52,698 nt of DNA from Panacagrimonas sp052386745 (lineage in GTDB: Bacteria; Pseudomonadota; Gammaproteobacteria; Nevskiales; Nevskiaceae). The position numbers and the translations under genes were made by a program. The notes under the pieces were generated by a model. The model saw only the letters and a list, made by a program, of their open reading frames with translations. It was not told where the DNA came from and ran no database searches. The stretch spans positions 1 through 52,698 of the forward strand of contig JBQTJW010000029.1 in assembly GCA_052386745.1 (NCBI GenBank). The letters run 5' to 3'. Of this stretch, positions 25,354 to 33,686 are shown one piece after another. Position 1 is the stretch's first letter, and each line of letters starts with the position of its first letter.

Positions 25354-26703
25354 CTAATCGGCTGGGGCGGATACGACGCGTGACCCCATCGACTTGTCGT
25401 TCGTCTCCTTGAGCATGAAGGTGGCCAGCAGGGTGACGGCCGACGCGCCGGCCATGTAGAAGGACACGCCCATGGCCCCATACGGCCCTGCCAGCAGGGC
25501 GGTTGCGATCAGCGGGGCCAATGCACCGCCAAGGATTGCGCCCAGCTGGTAGCCCAGGGATGCGCCCGAGTAGCGCACCTTGGTGCCGAACATCTCCGCG
25601 AAGAACGCCGCCTGCGGTCCATACATCATCCCGACGAAGAGCCCACCGACGGCGGTTGCGATGGCGATGTTGGCGAACAAGCGCGTGGACATCAGCGGGA
25701 ACATGGCGAATGCCCAGAGGCCGAACAGCAGCGCGCCCAGCATGAAGATGCCGCGCCGGCCGTAGCGGTCGGAGATTGCCGCCGAGACCAGCACGGAGGG
25801 CACCATGGCCAAGGCACCGATCATCACGGCGAACAGCATCGTGCTCTTGGGCAGCCCGAGGCCGATGGTGGCGTTGGTGCCGTAGGCGATAACGAAGGCG
25901 ATGAGGATGTAGAACCCGACCTGGACCGAAAGGAACGCGCCCGCGGCGAGCGCGATCCGCCCCGGATACAGGCGCAGCGCTTCCAGCACCGGCGAGCCCG
26001 AGGCGGCAGCCGACGCTGCCGTGCCCTTCTGGGACCCGCTCTGCTGCAGCTCGCGGAAGTCGTCGGTGTCCTCGATTCTCAGCTGCACGAAGGTCGCGAT
26101 ACCGATCAGCACGGCGCTGAAAAGGAACGGCAGGCGCCAGCCCCATTCCATGAACGCATCCGGGGAGACGAAGCTCGTCACCGCCAGGAAGGCCAGGTTC
26201 GCGAGGATGACGCCTACGGGCGCACCAACCTGGGCGAAGCTGCCGTAGAAGCCGCGCTTTTCGGGTGGCGCGCTCTCGGTGATCAGCAGGACCGCCCCGG
26301 CCCACTGCCCGCCGATGGCCAGCCCCTGCGCGAAGCGCAAGACCACGAGCAGCACCGGCGCGGCGATGCCGATGCTGGAATAGGTCGGCAGGCAGCCGAT
26401 CAGGGTGGTCGAGACTCCCATCATCAGGAGGGCGACGACCAGCGCCTTCTTGCGACCGAGCTTGTCGCCGAAATGACCGAAGACGATGCCGCCCACCGGC
26501 CGGGCGAGGAAGCCCACGGCAAAGGTGCTGAAGGAGGCGATCAGGCCCACGACCGGGTCCATCCCCGCCGGAAAGAACAGCGCCGGGAATACCAGCGCGG
26601 CGGCGCTGGCGTAGATGAAGAAGTCGTACCACTCGATGCTGGTCGCCGCCAGAGACGTCAAAGCCACCTTGACGATGGATTTTTCGCTTGCCTTCCTGTT
26701 CAT
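25354..26703 (-). CDS. MHS-family (metabolite:H+ symporter) MFS transporter
   Basis: A 449-residue inner-membrane protein with twelve predicted membrane segments. It has the MHS signatures TSIEWYDFFIYASAAALVF at the first helix, GHFGDKLGRKKAL in the loop between helices 2 and 3, RFAQGLAIGGQWAGAVLLI in helix 4 and a second SDRYGRRG loop. AGGGAGG lies close before the ATG. Relatives import organic acids such as shikimate, alpha-ketoglutarate, proline/betaine or aromatic acids by proton symport; the substrate cannot be read here. The gene is intact although both flanks contain remnants of catabolic genes (a P450 and a CoA-ligase-like protein), so it may be the survivor of a catabolic cluster. 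Confidence 0.9.
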   Translation of the reverse strand: MNRKASEKSIVKVALTSLAATSIEWYDFFIYASAAALVFPALFFPAGMDPVVGLIASFSTFAVGFLARPVGGIVFGHFGDKLGRKKALVVALLMMGVSTTLIGCLPTYSSIGIAAPVLLVVLRFAQGLAIGGQWAGAVLLITESAPPEKRGFYGSFAQVGAPVGVILANLAFLAVTSFVSPDAFMEWGWRLPFLFSAVLIGIATFVQLRIEDTDDFRELQQSGSQKGTAASAAASGSPVLEALRLYPGRIALAAGAFLSVQVGFYILIAFVIAYGTNATIGLGLPKSTMLFAVMIGALAMVPSVLVSAAISDRYGRRGIFMLGALLFGLWAFAMFPLMSTRLFANIAIATAVGGLFVGMMYGPQAAFFAEMFGTKVRYSGASLGYQLGAILGGALAPLIATALLAGPYGAMGVSFYMAGASAVTLLATFMLKETNDKSMGSRVVSAPAD

Positions 26704-26880
26704 CCCGCCTCCCTGTTTGCTTGTCGCCGCTGGGAACCCGCAACGTCATCGAACCGGACCGTGAGCACGTTCGTGGCGGAAGGGTACGACAAGTAGAAGG
26801 AGATGGTGGCAGCCGCAAGCCCGCGCAGTCCGGAATTTCTGATCCGGAACAGATCGGCTGCACAGCGTGGCCAAATTTGG

Positions 26881-27130
26881 CGACCCGGGAGATCGGGCGA
26901 AGTGCGGTTCTCGGACGTTCTCGTACGCCCTCGACATCCACCGACGAGTGAGCGATCAACGCCCCGTCAATCCCATCATCCGTCTGGAGAGCCTGGTACT
27001 CCGTCGCTCCCGGCGTGGTGACGAGCACCGAAGGGAAGACCAGCGGATGCACGGTGACCTCGCCGTATCGGAAGGCTTCGTCGGCTCGGCCCACGACGCT
27101 CGCGCGCCGATACTCATGATCCGTAGGCAC
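26881..27130 (-). pseudogene. Remnant of a phenylacetate-CoA-ligase-like gene (C-terminal part)
   Basis: About 80 minus-strand codons read VVGRADEAFRYGEVTVHPLV, then VLVTTPGATEYQALQTDDG and GIDGALI. This is the pattern of the C-terminal domain of phenylacetate-CoA ligase (PaaK)-like AMP-forming enzymes: GRxDD, a gVxvhP segment and EYQ with a following Q. The adenylation core that should come before it is missing and the frame runs on into unrelated sequence. It sits upstream of the MHS transporter on the same strand. Confidence 0.6.
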
Positions 27131-27253
27131 CCCGCGGGATGCCGAAGTATTGTGTCCGGTCCGTCCGGCAGACCTTCATACGAGGAAGATGGGGCCGACA
27201 GACCTTATTCCGAGCAGCGGGGCAGCGGCCGGAATTCGCCCCCGTCCCCCGGC

Positions 27254-27279
27254 TATACTTGCGAAACGTTCTCATTTTC
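27254..27279 (+). promoter_or_regulatory. Putative promoter -10 and Fur-like site for the iron transporter
   Basis: TATACT at 27254-27259 is a good -10 element. It is followed by a 19-base site (27261-27279) whose reverse complement begins GAAAATGAGAA, one base off the Fur half-site GATAATGAGAA; by eye 13 of 19 positions agree with the Fur consensus. The site covers the expected transcription start, 10-28 bases before the binding-protein ATG, where a repressor would block transcription. No clear -35 is seen. Confidence 0.45.
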
Positions 27280-27288
27280 TTGAATGCC

Positions 27289-28296
27289 ATGCGTGCGGTG
27301 ATCGCGAGTTTCCTGTTGATGCTGCTGGTCTCTTTCGGGGCGCAGGCCGTTGAACTGACCGTGTACACGGCGCGCATCGAGGAGCTGATCAAGCCGATGT
27401 TCGACCGCTACACGGCGGAGACCGGCACCACCATCCGCTTCCTCACCGACAAGGAAGGCCCGCTGATGCAGCGCATCCAGGCCGAGGGCGCCAGCTCTCC
27501 GGCCGACATCCTGCTCACGGTGGACGCCGGCAATCTCTGGCAGGCCACGCAGCTCAAGATCCTGCAGGCGGTGGACTCCAGGACGCTCCAGGCCAACGTG
27601 CCGGCGCACCTGCGCGACCCGGACAATTTCTGGTTTGGCACGTCCATCCGCGCGCGCACCATCGTCTACCACACCGGTCGCGTGAAGCCGTCGCAGCTGT
27701 CCACCTACGAGGCCCTGGCCGGCCCGGCGTGGAAGAACCGGCTGTGCCTGCGCACATCCAAGAAGGTCTACAACCAGTCTCTGGTGGCGATGATGCTGGC
27801 CGAGCTGGGCGACAAGCGCACCGAGGAGGTGGTGCGCGGCTGGGTGGCGAACCTGGGCGCGGCGCCGTTTGCGTCCGACACCGAGGCGATGGACGCCATT
27901 GTCGCCGGGCGCTGCGATGTGGCGCTGGTCAACACCTACTATTACGGCCGCATGGTGCGCGACAAGCCGGAGCTGCCGCTCAAGCTGTTCTGGCCTAACC
28001 AGTCGGGCCAGAAGGGCCAGCTGGGCGGCGTGCACGTGAACGTGTCCGGCGCCGGCATCACGGCGCACAGCCCGCACCGCGACGAGGCGGTGAAGTTCCT
28101 GGAATGGCTGAGTTCGCGCGAGGCGCAGGCGCTGTTTGCCGGGCTCAACCTGGAATTCCCGGTGAACCCCGCGGTGCAGCCGGATGCGATCACGGCCAAC
28201 TGGGGCGCTTTCAGGCAGGACCCGGCCAGCCTCGGCGAAGCGGGCAGGCGCCAGACGGCGGCGGTGCGGCTGATGGATCGGGTGGGATATCGGTGA
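27289..28296 (+). CDS. fbpA: Fe(III) ABC transporter periplasmic binding protein
   Basis: A 335-residue exported protein (signal peptide ending VSFGAQA-VEL) of the FbpA/FutA class. VYTARIEELIKPMFDRYTAE and DKEGPLMQRI open the first lobe. NTYYYGRM carries the adjacent tyrosines that bind ferric iron in this family, and an SGAGITAHSPHRDEAVKFLEW segment follows. The ATG at 27289 is selected because it begins the signal peptide; the ribosome site is weak. It is the first gene of a three-gene operon, and its stop overlaps the permease start by four bases (GTGA). A Fur-like site lies upstream. It captures Fe3+ in the periplasm and delivers it to the permease. Confidence 0.9.
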   Translation: MRAVIASFLLMLLVSFGAQAVELTVYTARIEELIKPMFDRYTAETGTTIRFLTDKEGPLMQRIQAEGASSPADILLTVDAGNLWQATQLKILQAVDSRTLQANVPAHLRDPDNFWFGTSIRARTIVYHTGRVKPSQLSTYEALAGPAWKNRLCLRTSKKVYNQSLVAMMLAELGDKRTEEVVRGWVANLGAAPFASDTEAMDAIVAGRCDVALVNTYYYGRMVRDKPELPLKLFWPNQSGQKGQLGGVHVNVSGAGITAHSPHRDEAVKFLEWLSSREAQALFAGLNLEFPVNPAVQPDAITANWGAFRQDPASLGEAGRRQTAAVRLMDRVGYR

Positions 28297-29900
28297 GAGG
28301 CTGGCCGCTGCTCGCCGTCCTCATCGCCCTGCCGACGCTCCTGCCGCTTGCCGCGGCGCTCACCTCGTTCACGCGCGTCGATGCGGAGCTGTGGTCGCAC
28401 CTGTCCACCTACGTGCTGCCGCAGGTGCTGCCGGACACGCTGATCCTTCTCGCCGGCGTGAGCCTGGGCGTGAGCGTGACCGGCGCCGGGCTGGCGGTGC
28501 TGGTGAGCATGTTCAGCTTCCCCGGCCGACGCTTCTTCGCCTGGGCGCTGCTGCTGCCCATGGCCATGCCGGCCTACGTGCTGGGCACGGTGTTCGTGGG
28601 CAACCTGGACTACGCCGGCACGGTGGCGAGCTGGCTGCGCGACAAGGGCGTGAGCCTTCCGGAACTACGCAACGGCCTGGGTGCGGGCCTGGTGCTGATT
28701 GCGGCCCTGTACCCCTACGTGTACCTGGTGGTGCGCAGCAGCCTGGTGGCGCAGGGCGCGCGCGTGCTGGAGGCGGCGCAGTCGATGGGCCTGTCGCCGG
28801 TGCAGTCGATCGTGCGCGTGGTGCTGCCGCTGGCGGCCCCGGCCATTGCCGGCGGCACGCTGCTGGCGTCCATGGAAACGCTGGCCGATTTCGGCACCGT
28901 GGCGGCGTTCAACTACGACACCTTCACCAGTGCCATCTACAAGGCATGGTTCGCGCTGTTTTCGGTCGACGCGGCCTTGCAGCTGGCGGGCGTGCTGCTC
29001 GCGCTGGTCGTGCTGCTCCTGGTTTTGCAGGGCCGCGTGCAGGCGGCGCGACGCGTGGCCGTTGCCGGGCCGCACGCCGCCAGCATTCCGCTCCCCGGCG
29101 CCAGGGGCCTGGCGGCGAGCGCCATCTGCCTGCTGGTCCTGGTGCTTGCCTTCGTGGCGCCGGCGATGCAGCTGCTGGTGTGGGCGCTGCGGCATCGACA
29201 TGACTTCGACGCGCGCATGGCCGCGTCGGCGTTCAACTCCCTGCGGCTGGGCGTGTTCGCCGCGCTGCTGCTGGTGAGCGGCGCCAGCCTGCTCGGCTAC
29301 GCGGCGCGGCGCGCGCCTGGGCGCGTGGTGCGTGCGGCCACCCGCGTCGCCACGCTCGGCTACGCGCTGCCCGGCGCGCTGCTGGCCGTGGGTCTGTACG
29401 TGCCGCTGGCGGCGCTCACGCAGCGCTTCAACCAGCAGTTCGACCTGCACCTGGTGCTCCAAGGTGGGCTGGCGCTGATGCTGATGGCCTACGCCGTGCG
29501 CTTCATGGCCGTGGCGCACGCGCCGGTGATGGCGGGGCTGGCGCGCATCCGCCCCAGCCTGGACGAGGCCGCGCAACTGGCCGGCGTCACCGGCCTGCGC
29601 CAGTTGCAGCGCGTGCACCTGCCGCTGCTGCGCCCCGGCCTTGCCGCTGCCTGCGCGCTGGTGCTGGTGGATGTGATGAAGGAAATGCCCATCACCCTCA
29701 TGACCCGCCCGTTCGGCTGGGACACGCTGGCGGTACGCGTGTTCGAACTCACCAGCGAGGGCCAATGGCAGCGGGCGGCATTGCCGTCGCTGTTCATCGT
29801 CGTGGCCGGGCTGATCCCCGTGGCCTGGCTGACGCGGCAGATGGACCACCAGCAGCACTCCACCGCCATTCCGGCCGCAGGCGATGGACCTGCAACTTGA
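28293..29900 (+). CDS. fbpB: Fe(III) ABC transporter permease (fused two-domain type)
   Basis: A 535-residue inner-membrane protein with about twelve membrane segments arranged as two homologous halves. Each half carries an EAA-type loop that contacts the ATPase: EAAQSMGLSPVQSIVRVVLP in the first and EAAQLAGVTGLRQLQRVHLP in the second. This layout is that of FbpB-type ferric iron permeases, in which one chain replaces the usual dimer. The GTG start at 28293 lies inside the stop codon region of the binding-protein gene, which points to coupled translation. The 3' end overlaps the ATPase gene by 17 bases. Confidence 0.92.
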   Translation: MRGWPLLAVLIALPTLLPLAAALTSFTRVDAELWSHLSTYVLPQVLPDTLILLAGVSLGVSVTGAGLAVLVSMFSFPGRRFFAWALLLPMAMPAYVLGTVFVGNLDYAGTVASWLRDKGVSLPELRNGLGAGLVLIAALYPYVYLVVRSSLVAQGARVLEAAQSMGLSPVQSIVRVVLPLAAPAIAGGTLLASMETLADFGTVAAFNYDTFTSAIYKAWFALFSVDAALQLAGVLLALVVLLLVLQGRVQAARRVAVAGPHAASIPLPGARGLAASAICLLVLVLAFVAPAMQLLVWALRHRHDFDARMAASAFNSLRLGVFAALLLVSGASLLGYAARRAPGRVVRAATRVATLGYALPGALLAVGLYVPLAALTQRFNQQFDLHLVLQGGLALMLMAYAVRFMAVAHAPVMAGLARIRPSLDEAAQLAGVTGLRQLQRVHLPLLRPGLAAACALVLVDVMKEMPITLMTRPFGWDTLAVRVFELTSEGQWQRAALPSLFIVVAGLIPVAWLTRQMDHQQHSTAIPAAGDGPAT

Positions 29901-30927
29901 ATCCGTGCGCGCCGGGTATCACGGCGCGGTGGTGCTCCACGAACTGAGCCTGCGGCTGGCGCAGGGCACCATCGGCTGCCTGCTGGGACCGTCCGGCTGC
30001 GGCAAGACCACGGCGCTGCGGGCGATCGCCGGGTTCGAGCCGATCAGCGCCGGCCGCATCCTCGGCCAAGCCGGCGTGCTGAGCGAGGCCGGGCGCCACA
30101 TGCCGCCGGAGCGGCGCAACATCGGCATGGTGTTCCAGGACCTGGCGCTGATGCCGCACCTGGACGTGGGCGCCAACATCGCCTTCGGCCTGCACCGGCA
30201 GCCGCGGGCCGAACGCGCCGCCCGCGTCGAGGAACTGCTGGACTTGATCGGCATGCGAAGCTCCGCGCGCGCCTTTCCGCACCAGCTTTCCGGAGGCCAG
30301 CAGCAGCGCGTGGCACTGGCCCGCGCGCTGGCGCCGCGGCCGCGCCTGATCCTGCTGGACGAACCCTTCTCCGCACTGGACGTGGAACTGCGCGAGCGGC
30401 TGTCGCAGGACGTGCGCAAGATTCTCCAGCACGAGGGCATGACCGCGCTGCTGGTCACGCACTCGCAGCACGAAGCCTTTGCCATGGCAGACGTCATCGG
30501 CGTGATGCGCGACGGGCGGCTGCTGCAATGGGACAGCGCCTACAACCTCTATCACCGCCCCGCCAACCGCTTCGTGGCCGACTTCGTGGGCGAGGGCCGC
30601 CTGCTGCCCGGCCAACGTCGGGCCGACGGCGCGATGCAGATCGAACTCGGCGTGCTGCCGCCGCGCAACGGCCCGCTGCCCGCGGGCCCCGTGGACGTGC
30701 TGCTGCGCCCGGACGACGTGATCCACGACGAAGCCAGCGCCATCACCGCGCAGGTCATCGCCCGGGCGTTCCGCGGCGCCGAATTCCTCTACACCCTGCG
30801 CCTGCCGTCCGGCAGCGAGGTGCTGTCCCTGGTGCCGAGCCACCACGACCACGCCATCGGCAGCCGCATCGGCATCCGGCTGGACGTGGAGCATTTGATT
30901 GCGTTTGAGAGGGGGGATGGCAGGTGA
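29884..30927 (+). CDS. fbpC: Fe(III) ABC transporter ATP-binding protein
   Basis: A 347-residue ATPase with Walker A GPSGCGKTT (35-43), a Q-loop within FQDLALMPHLDV, signature LSGGQQQR (135-142), Walker B LILLDE (155-160), a D-loop SALD and switch His in LLVTHSQHE. The C-terminal 100 residues form a TOBE-like regulatory domain (VDVLLRPDDVI). It powers ferric iron uptake through the FbpB-like permease whose gene overlaps it by 17 bases. It ends the operon, and the following 120 bases hold no clear gene. Confidence 0.93.
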   Translation: MDLQLESVRAGYHGAVVLHELSLRLAQGTIGCLLGPSGCGKTTALRAIAGFEPISAGRILGQAGVLSEAGRHMPPERRNIGMVFQDLALMPHLDVGANIAFGLHRQPRAERAARVEELLDLIGMRSSARAFPHQLSGGQQQRVALARALAPRPRLILLDEPFSALDVELRERLSQDVRKILQHEGMTALLVTHSQHEAFAMADVIGVMRDGRLLQWDSAYNLYHRPANRFVADFVGEGRLLPGQRRADGAMQIELGVLPPRNGPLPAGPVDVLLRPDDVIHDEASAITAQVIARAFRGAEFLYTLRLPSGSEVLSLVPSHHDHAIGSRIGIRLDVEHLIAFERGDGR

Positions 30928-31049
30928 GGTCTTGCGCTGGACGTCCGAATCGTCCGGCCTTGCGCTTTAATAAAAGTTCGAGTGTCGATTGGGTTGTGCA
31001 GTTCTACTTGTAAGGTCTTACGCCCAATCTCAGTCGACCGTTTGAAGTA

Positions 31050-31727
31050 TTAGTACCCCTCCTTGAGTTGTGCACCAAGCCAAGCCCCATAGATGAAAAC
31101 TGGGATAAACCCGAAGACGGCAGCAATGGGAAATACGAGCAACTGACTAACACCCTCCGCTCTAGAGCCGATTGCCGTGGCCACAGAAACGGCAACCATG
31201 ATGCCGACCCATGAGATTGCGGCGCCAATGGTGAGGAGACCCACTGTGAACCAGAACTCCGGAATGAGATCCACCTTGACGTTGGCTAGCTCAGGAATGG
31301 CCGCCTTGACAATTTGGAGAGTGAACACCAGTGCAATGCCGCCAAGAACCAGCGTTTGCAATGACTGGACTTGACCAAAGAAAGGTATGAAAGCGAGCAA
31401 GAGCGCCGCAACGAAAAGCACACCGACGAGCTTGAAGAAAAGGCCTGGCGCGGTATCAATTACGCGCCAAGGCAAGCTCCACGTGGCGTCGTCGCCAATG
31501 CCGAAAAGTATTGGGGCGAGGGTCAGGACAAAAACTGCGATTGCCGCGACCTGAAGAACAGGTAGCAGTAGCATACCGAGACATCCCATTGAACCGCCGC
31601 CCGTCTGCGTTGCCATGCCAAAAAAGAACGTTGGCACGAGGAAGATAACGAGATACTCCAGACCAACGACGTAAGTCTCCCAGTAGGTGAGGACGCCCAG
31701 CCCATTTCCTACGGACTCCCAGAACAT
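31050..31727 (-). CDS. Low-GC integral membrane protein of unknown function
   Basis: A 225-residue protein with about six hydrophobic segments and few charged residues. AAGGAG lies about 9 bases before the ATG at 31727. No domain was recognised. The segment GLEYLVIFLVPTFFFGMATQ and a small-residue stretch GGGSMGCLGMLLLP near residue 45 are its most distinctive parts. A sampled 60-base line is about 50% GC, while neighbouring genes are much richer and strongly favour G/C third positions. Recent acquisition is therefore plausible. It is convergent with the iron transporter operon. Confidence 0.7.
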   Translation of the reverse strand: MFWESVGNGLGVLTYWETYVVGLEYLVIFLVPTFFFGMATQTGGGSMGCLGMLLLPVLQVAAIAVFVLTLAPILFGIGDDATWSLPWRVIDTAPGLFFKLVGVLFVAALLLAFIPFFGQVQSLQTLVLGGIALVFTLQIVKAAIPELANVKVDLIPEFWFTVGLLTIGAAISWVGIMVAVSVATAIGSRAEGVSQLLVFPIAAVFGFIPVFIYGAWLGAQLKEGY

Positions 31728-31774
31728 TCACAGCTCTCCTTTGGACTCCGATCACCGAATCAGGACTTGCGAGT

Positions 31775-32149
31775 CTACCCCTTCAGCGGTGTCGGATCGA
31801 AGTAGTCGCGCCACGCGGTGATCTTGCCGTTGCGCACGATGAACACGCCCATGAGGCGGATGGAGGCCATCCGCTTTCCGTCGGCGCTCCAGAAATGGTC
31901 GATGCGCTCGGTCATCACCGTGTCGCCGTCGGCGACGATGAGCAGGTCGTCGATGGTGATGCGCTCGAACGGCATCTGCTGCTGGAAGGCGTGGATGAAG
32001 CCGATGGCCTCGTCCGGGCCGGTGGTTTTGGAGAGACTCACGTTCTCGTAGGCGCAATCGGGTGCGAAATGCCGGCGTACGCCGATTTCGAAACCCTGCT
32101 TCTGGTCCCAGGCCTGGAAGAAATCACGAACCGTTGAAATGGGGGACAT
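31775..32149 (-). CDS. Limonene-1,2-epoxide-hydrolase-like (SnoaL-fold) protein
   Basis: A 124-residue protein with the NTF2/SnoaL fold. It keeps all residues of the limonene epoxide hydrolase active site: Tyr34 and Asn36 in AYENVSL, Arg82 and Asp84 in TERIDHF, and Asp115 in AWRDYFD. The start at 32149 has CGGAG about 7 bases upstream. It could therefore be a real epoxide hydrolase acting on a small lipophilic epoxide, not only a fold relative. No biosynthetic neighbours point to a substrate; the nearest gene is a TlpA-like thioredoxin on the same strand. Confidence 0.85.
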   Translation of the reverse strand: MSPISTVRDFFQAWDQKQGFEIGVRRHFAPDCAYENVSLSKTTGPDEAIGFIHAFQQQMPFERITIDDLLIVADGDTVMTERIDHFWSADGKRMASIRLMGVFIVRNGKITAWRDYFDPTPLKG

Positions 32150-32256
32150 GCGCGACTCCGTCGGGATGGTGAACGTGCCCGGACCGGATCCAGGCGACCG
32201 GCCCAACCGTAGCGCAGGGGCGGCGCCCGTAGAACGGGTGGCGCGCCAGGTGCGGG

Positions 32257-32847
32257 TCAGCCCGGTGCCGCGGCAGTCTTGGGCCGGCCCTTGCGTTGCA
32301 GCACGTCCAGCGCCTTCTGCTTGATGTCGCCGGCGAAGTAGTCCGCATATCCGAGCCAGATCATGCTGACCTTGCCGTCCGCGTCCAGCAGGAAGGTGGC
32401 CGGCAGTTTCCACGGCCCGTACAGCTTCATGATGATGCCGATGGGGTCGCCGATCACCGGGTAGTCCACCTTGGTGGCGTCCAGGAAGCGGCGCGCCTTG
32501 GGGATGTCGTCGTCCACGTTCACGCCCACCACCTCGAACTGGTCGGCCCAGCCCAGGGCGCCGATCTCGCTGCGCACCTTGTTCAGCTCCGGCATGGCCA
32601 GCAGGCAGGGGCCGCACCACGACGCCCAGAAATCCACCACCACCACGCGGCCGCGGAAGTCCGACAGCTTGGTGCCCGGGGCGCCGTTCAGCACCAGGCC
32701 GGCAATCTCCGGGGCCTCGGCGCCGAACTTCAGCAGCTCGGGCGGCTTGGCGGGCGCGGCCTCCTCGGCGTGCAACGTGCAGGACGCGGCCGCCAGCATG
32801 GCGGCAAGGAACAGGCGCAGCAGGGACGGCGTTCGCATCAGTAGCAT
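32257..32847 (-). CDS. TlpA/ResA-like thioredoxin-fold protein
   Basis: A 196-residue exported protein with a signal sequence (LFLAAMLAAASCTLHAEE). The thioredoxin fold carries VVVVDFWASWCGPCLLAMPEL, with WCGPC at 77-81, and the cis-proline segment KLPATFLLDADGKV. The pattern is that of AhpC/TSA-type TlpA proteins, which act as periplasmic thiol-disulfide reductants, for instance in cytochrome maturation. There is no strong ribosome site; an ATG three codons downstream is an alternative start. The cysteine within the signal could also make it a lipoprotein, but the lipobox is poor. Confidence 0.88.
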   Translation of the reverse strand: MLLMRTPSLLRLFLAAMLAAASCTLHAEEAAPAKPPELLKFGAEAPEIAGLVLNGAPGTKLSDFRGRVVVVDFWASWCGPCLLAMPELNKVRSEIGALGWADQFEVVGVNVDDDIPKARRFLDATKVDYPVIGDPIGIIMKLYGPWKLPATFLLDADGKVSMIWLGYADYFAGDIKQKALDVLQRKGRPKTAAAPG

Positions 32848-32982
32848 CAGGCGGGGGAGAATTCCGCGATCACCCTAGCGCGGTTCAAGGCCGGACGGAA
32901 AGCACACCATGCCCTTGTCGATGACACGAGCTTGCCGGGCACTGGCGCGCGCCGGCACCCCGCCCGCGCGGCGCGCACAGCC

Positions 32983-33645
32983 ATGAGCCGCCTGGTGCTG
33001 GTGCGCCATGCGCAGGCCTCGTTTGGCGCCGAGCGCTACGACCGGCTGTCCGAGCTCGGCTGTGCCCAGGCGCAGGCGGTGGGCCGGCATTTTTTGGCGC
33101 AGGGCCGGCACTTCGACCGCGTGTGGATCGGCCCGCGCGACCGCCACCGCCTGACCGCGCGCTACGCGCTCGAACCGCTGGGTCTGGACTGGCAGGTGCC
33201 GCACGAGCCGGCGCTGGACGAGTTCGCCGAAGGTCAGCAGGTGCTGGCGTCCACCGGCCCGCAAGCGACCGCATCGCAATCCGAAAGCCATCGCGATGCC
33301 ATGCGTCGCTACGTGGCGCGCATCGACGCCTGGGCCGAGGGGCGCGAACCCATCATCGGCGCGCCGCCGGTCGAGGTGTTTCGCGCCACCGTCGCGGAAT
33401 GGCTGGCGCGCGCCACCGCCGACTCCGCGCGCGGCCAGTCCGTGCTGGCGGTGACCTCCGCGGGCGTGGTGTCGGCGGTCGTGGCCATCGTCCTGGACCT
33501 GCCCAACCCGAAGCTCGCCACGCTCATGCGGGAAATCCACAACGGCTCGCTCACGGAATTCGTGTTCTCGCCCGGGCGCGCTGCCGCGCTGCGCTCGTTC
33601 AACGTCGGCACCCACCTGCCGGACGATCTGCTGACGCGAATCTAG
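32983..33645 (+). CDS. Histidine phosphatase family protein
   Basis: A 220-residue phosphoglycerate-mutase-like protein. The N-terminus LVLVRHAQASFG contains the phosphorylated His of the RHG motif (here RHA), and an Arg-rich WIGPRDRHRLTA segment corresponds to the phosphate pocket. In the second half the usual catalytic His of the V-x-H-G motif is replaced: the sequence is VLAVTSAGVVSAV. Some family branches share this TS variant, so activity may be altered. The substrate is unknown. The ATG at 32983 directly begins the conserved strand. It is divergent from the TlpA-like gene. Confidence 0.8.
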   Translation: MSRLVLVRHAQASFGAERYDRLSELGCAQAQAVGRHFLAQGRHFDRVWIGPRDRHRLTARYALEPLGLDWQVPHEPALDEFAEGQQVLASTGPQATASQSESHRDAMRRYVARIDAWAEGREPIIGAPPVEVFRATVAEWLARATADSARGQSVLAVTSAGVVSAVVAIVLDLPNPKLATLMREIHNGSLTEFVFSPGRAAALRSFNVGTHLPDDLLTRI

Positions 33646-33686
33646 GCCACGCCAGGGGCAAGCGGAAAATTGGCGGTTCGATCCGC

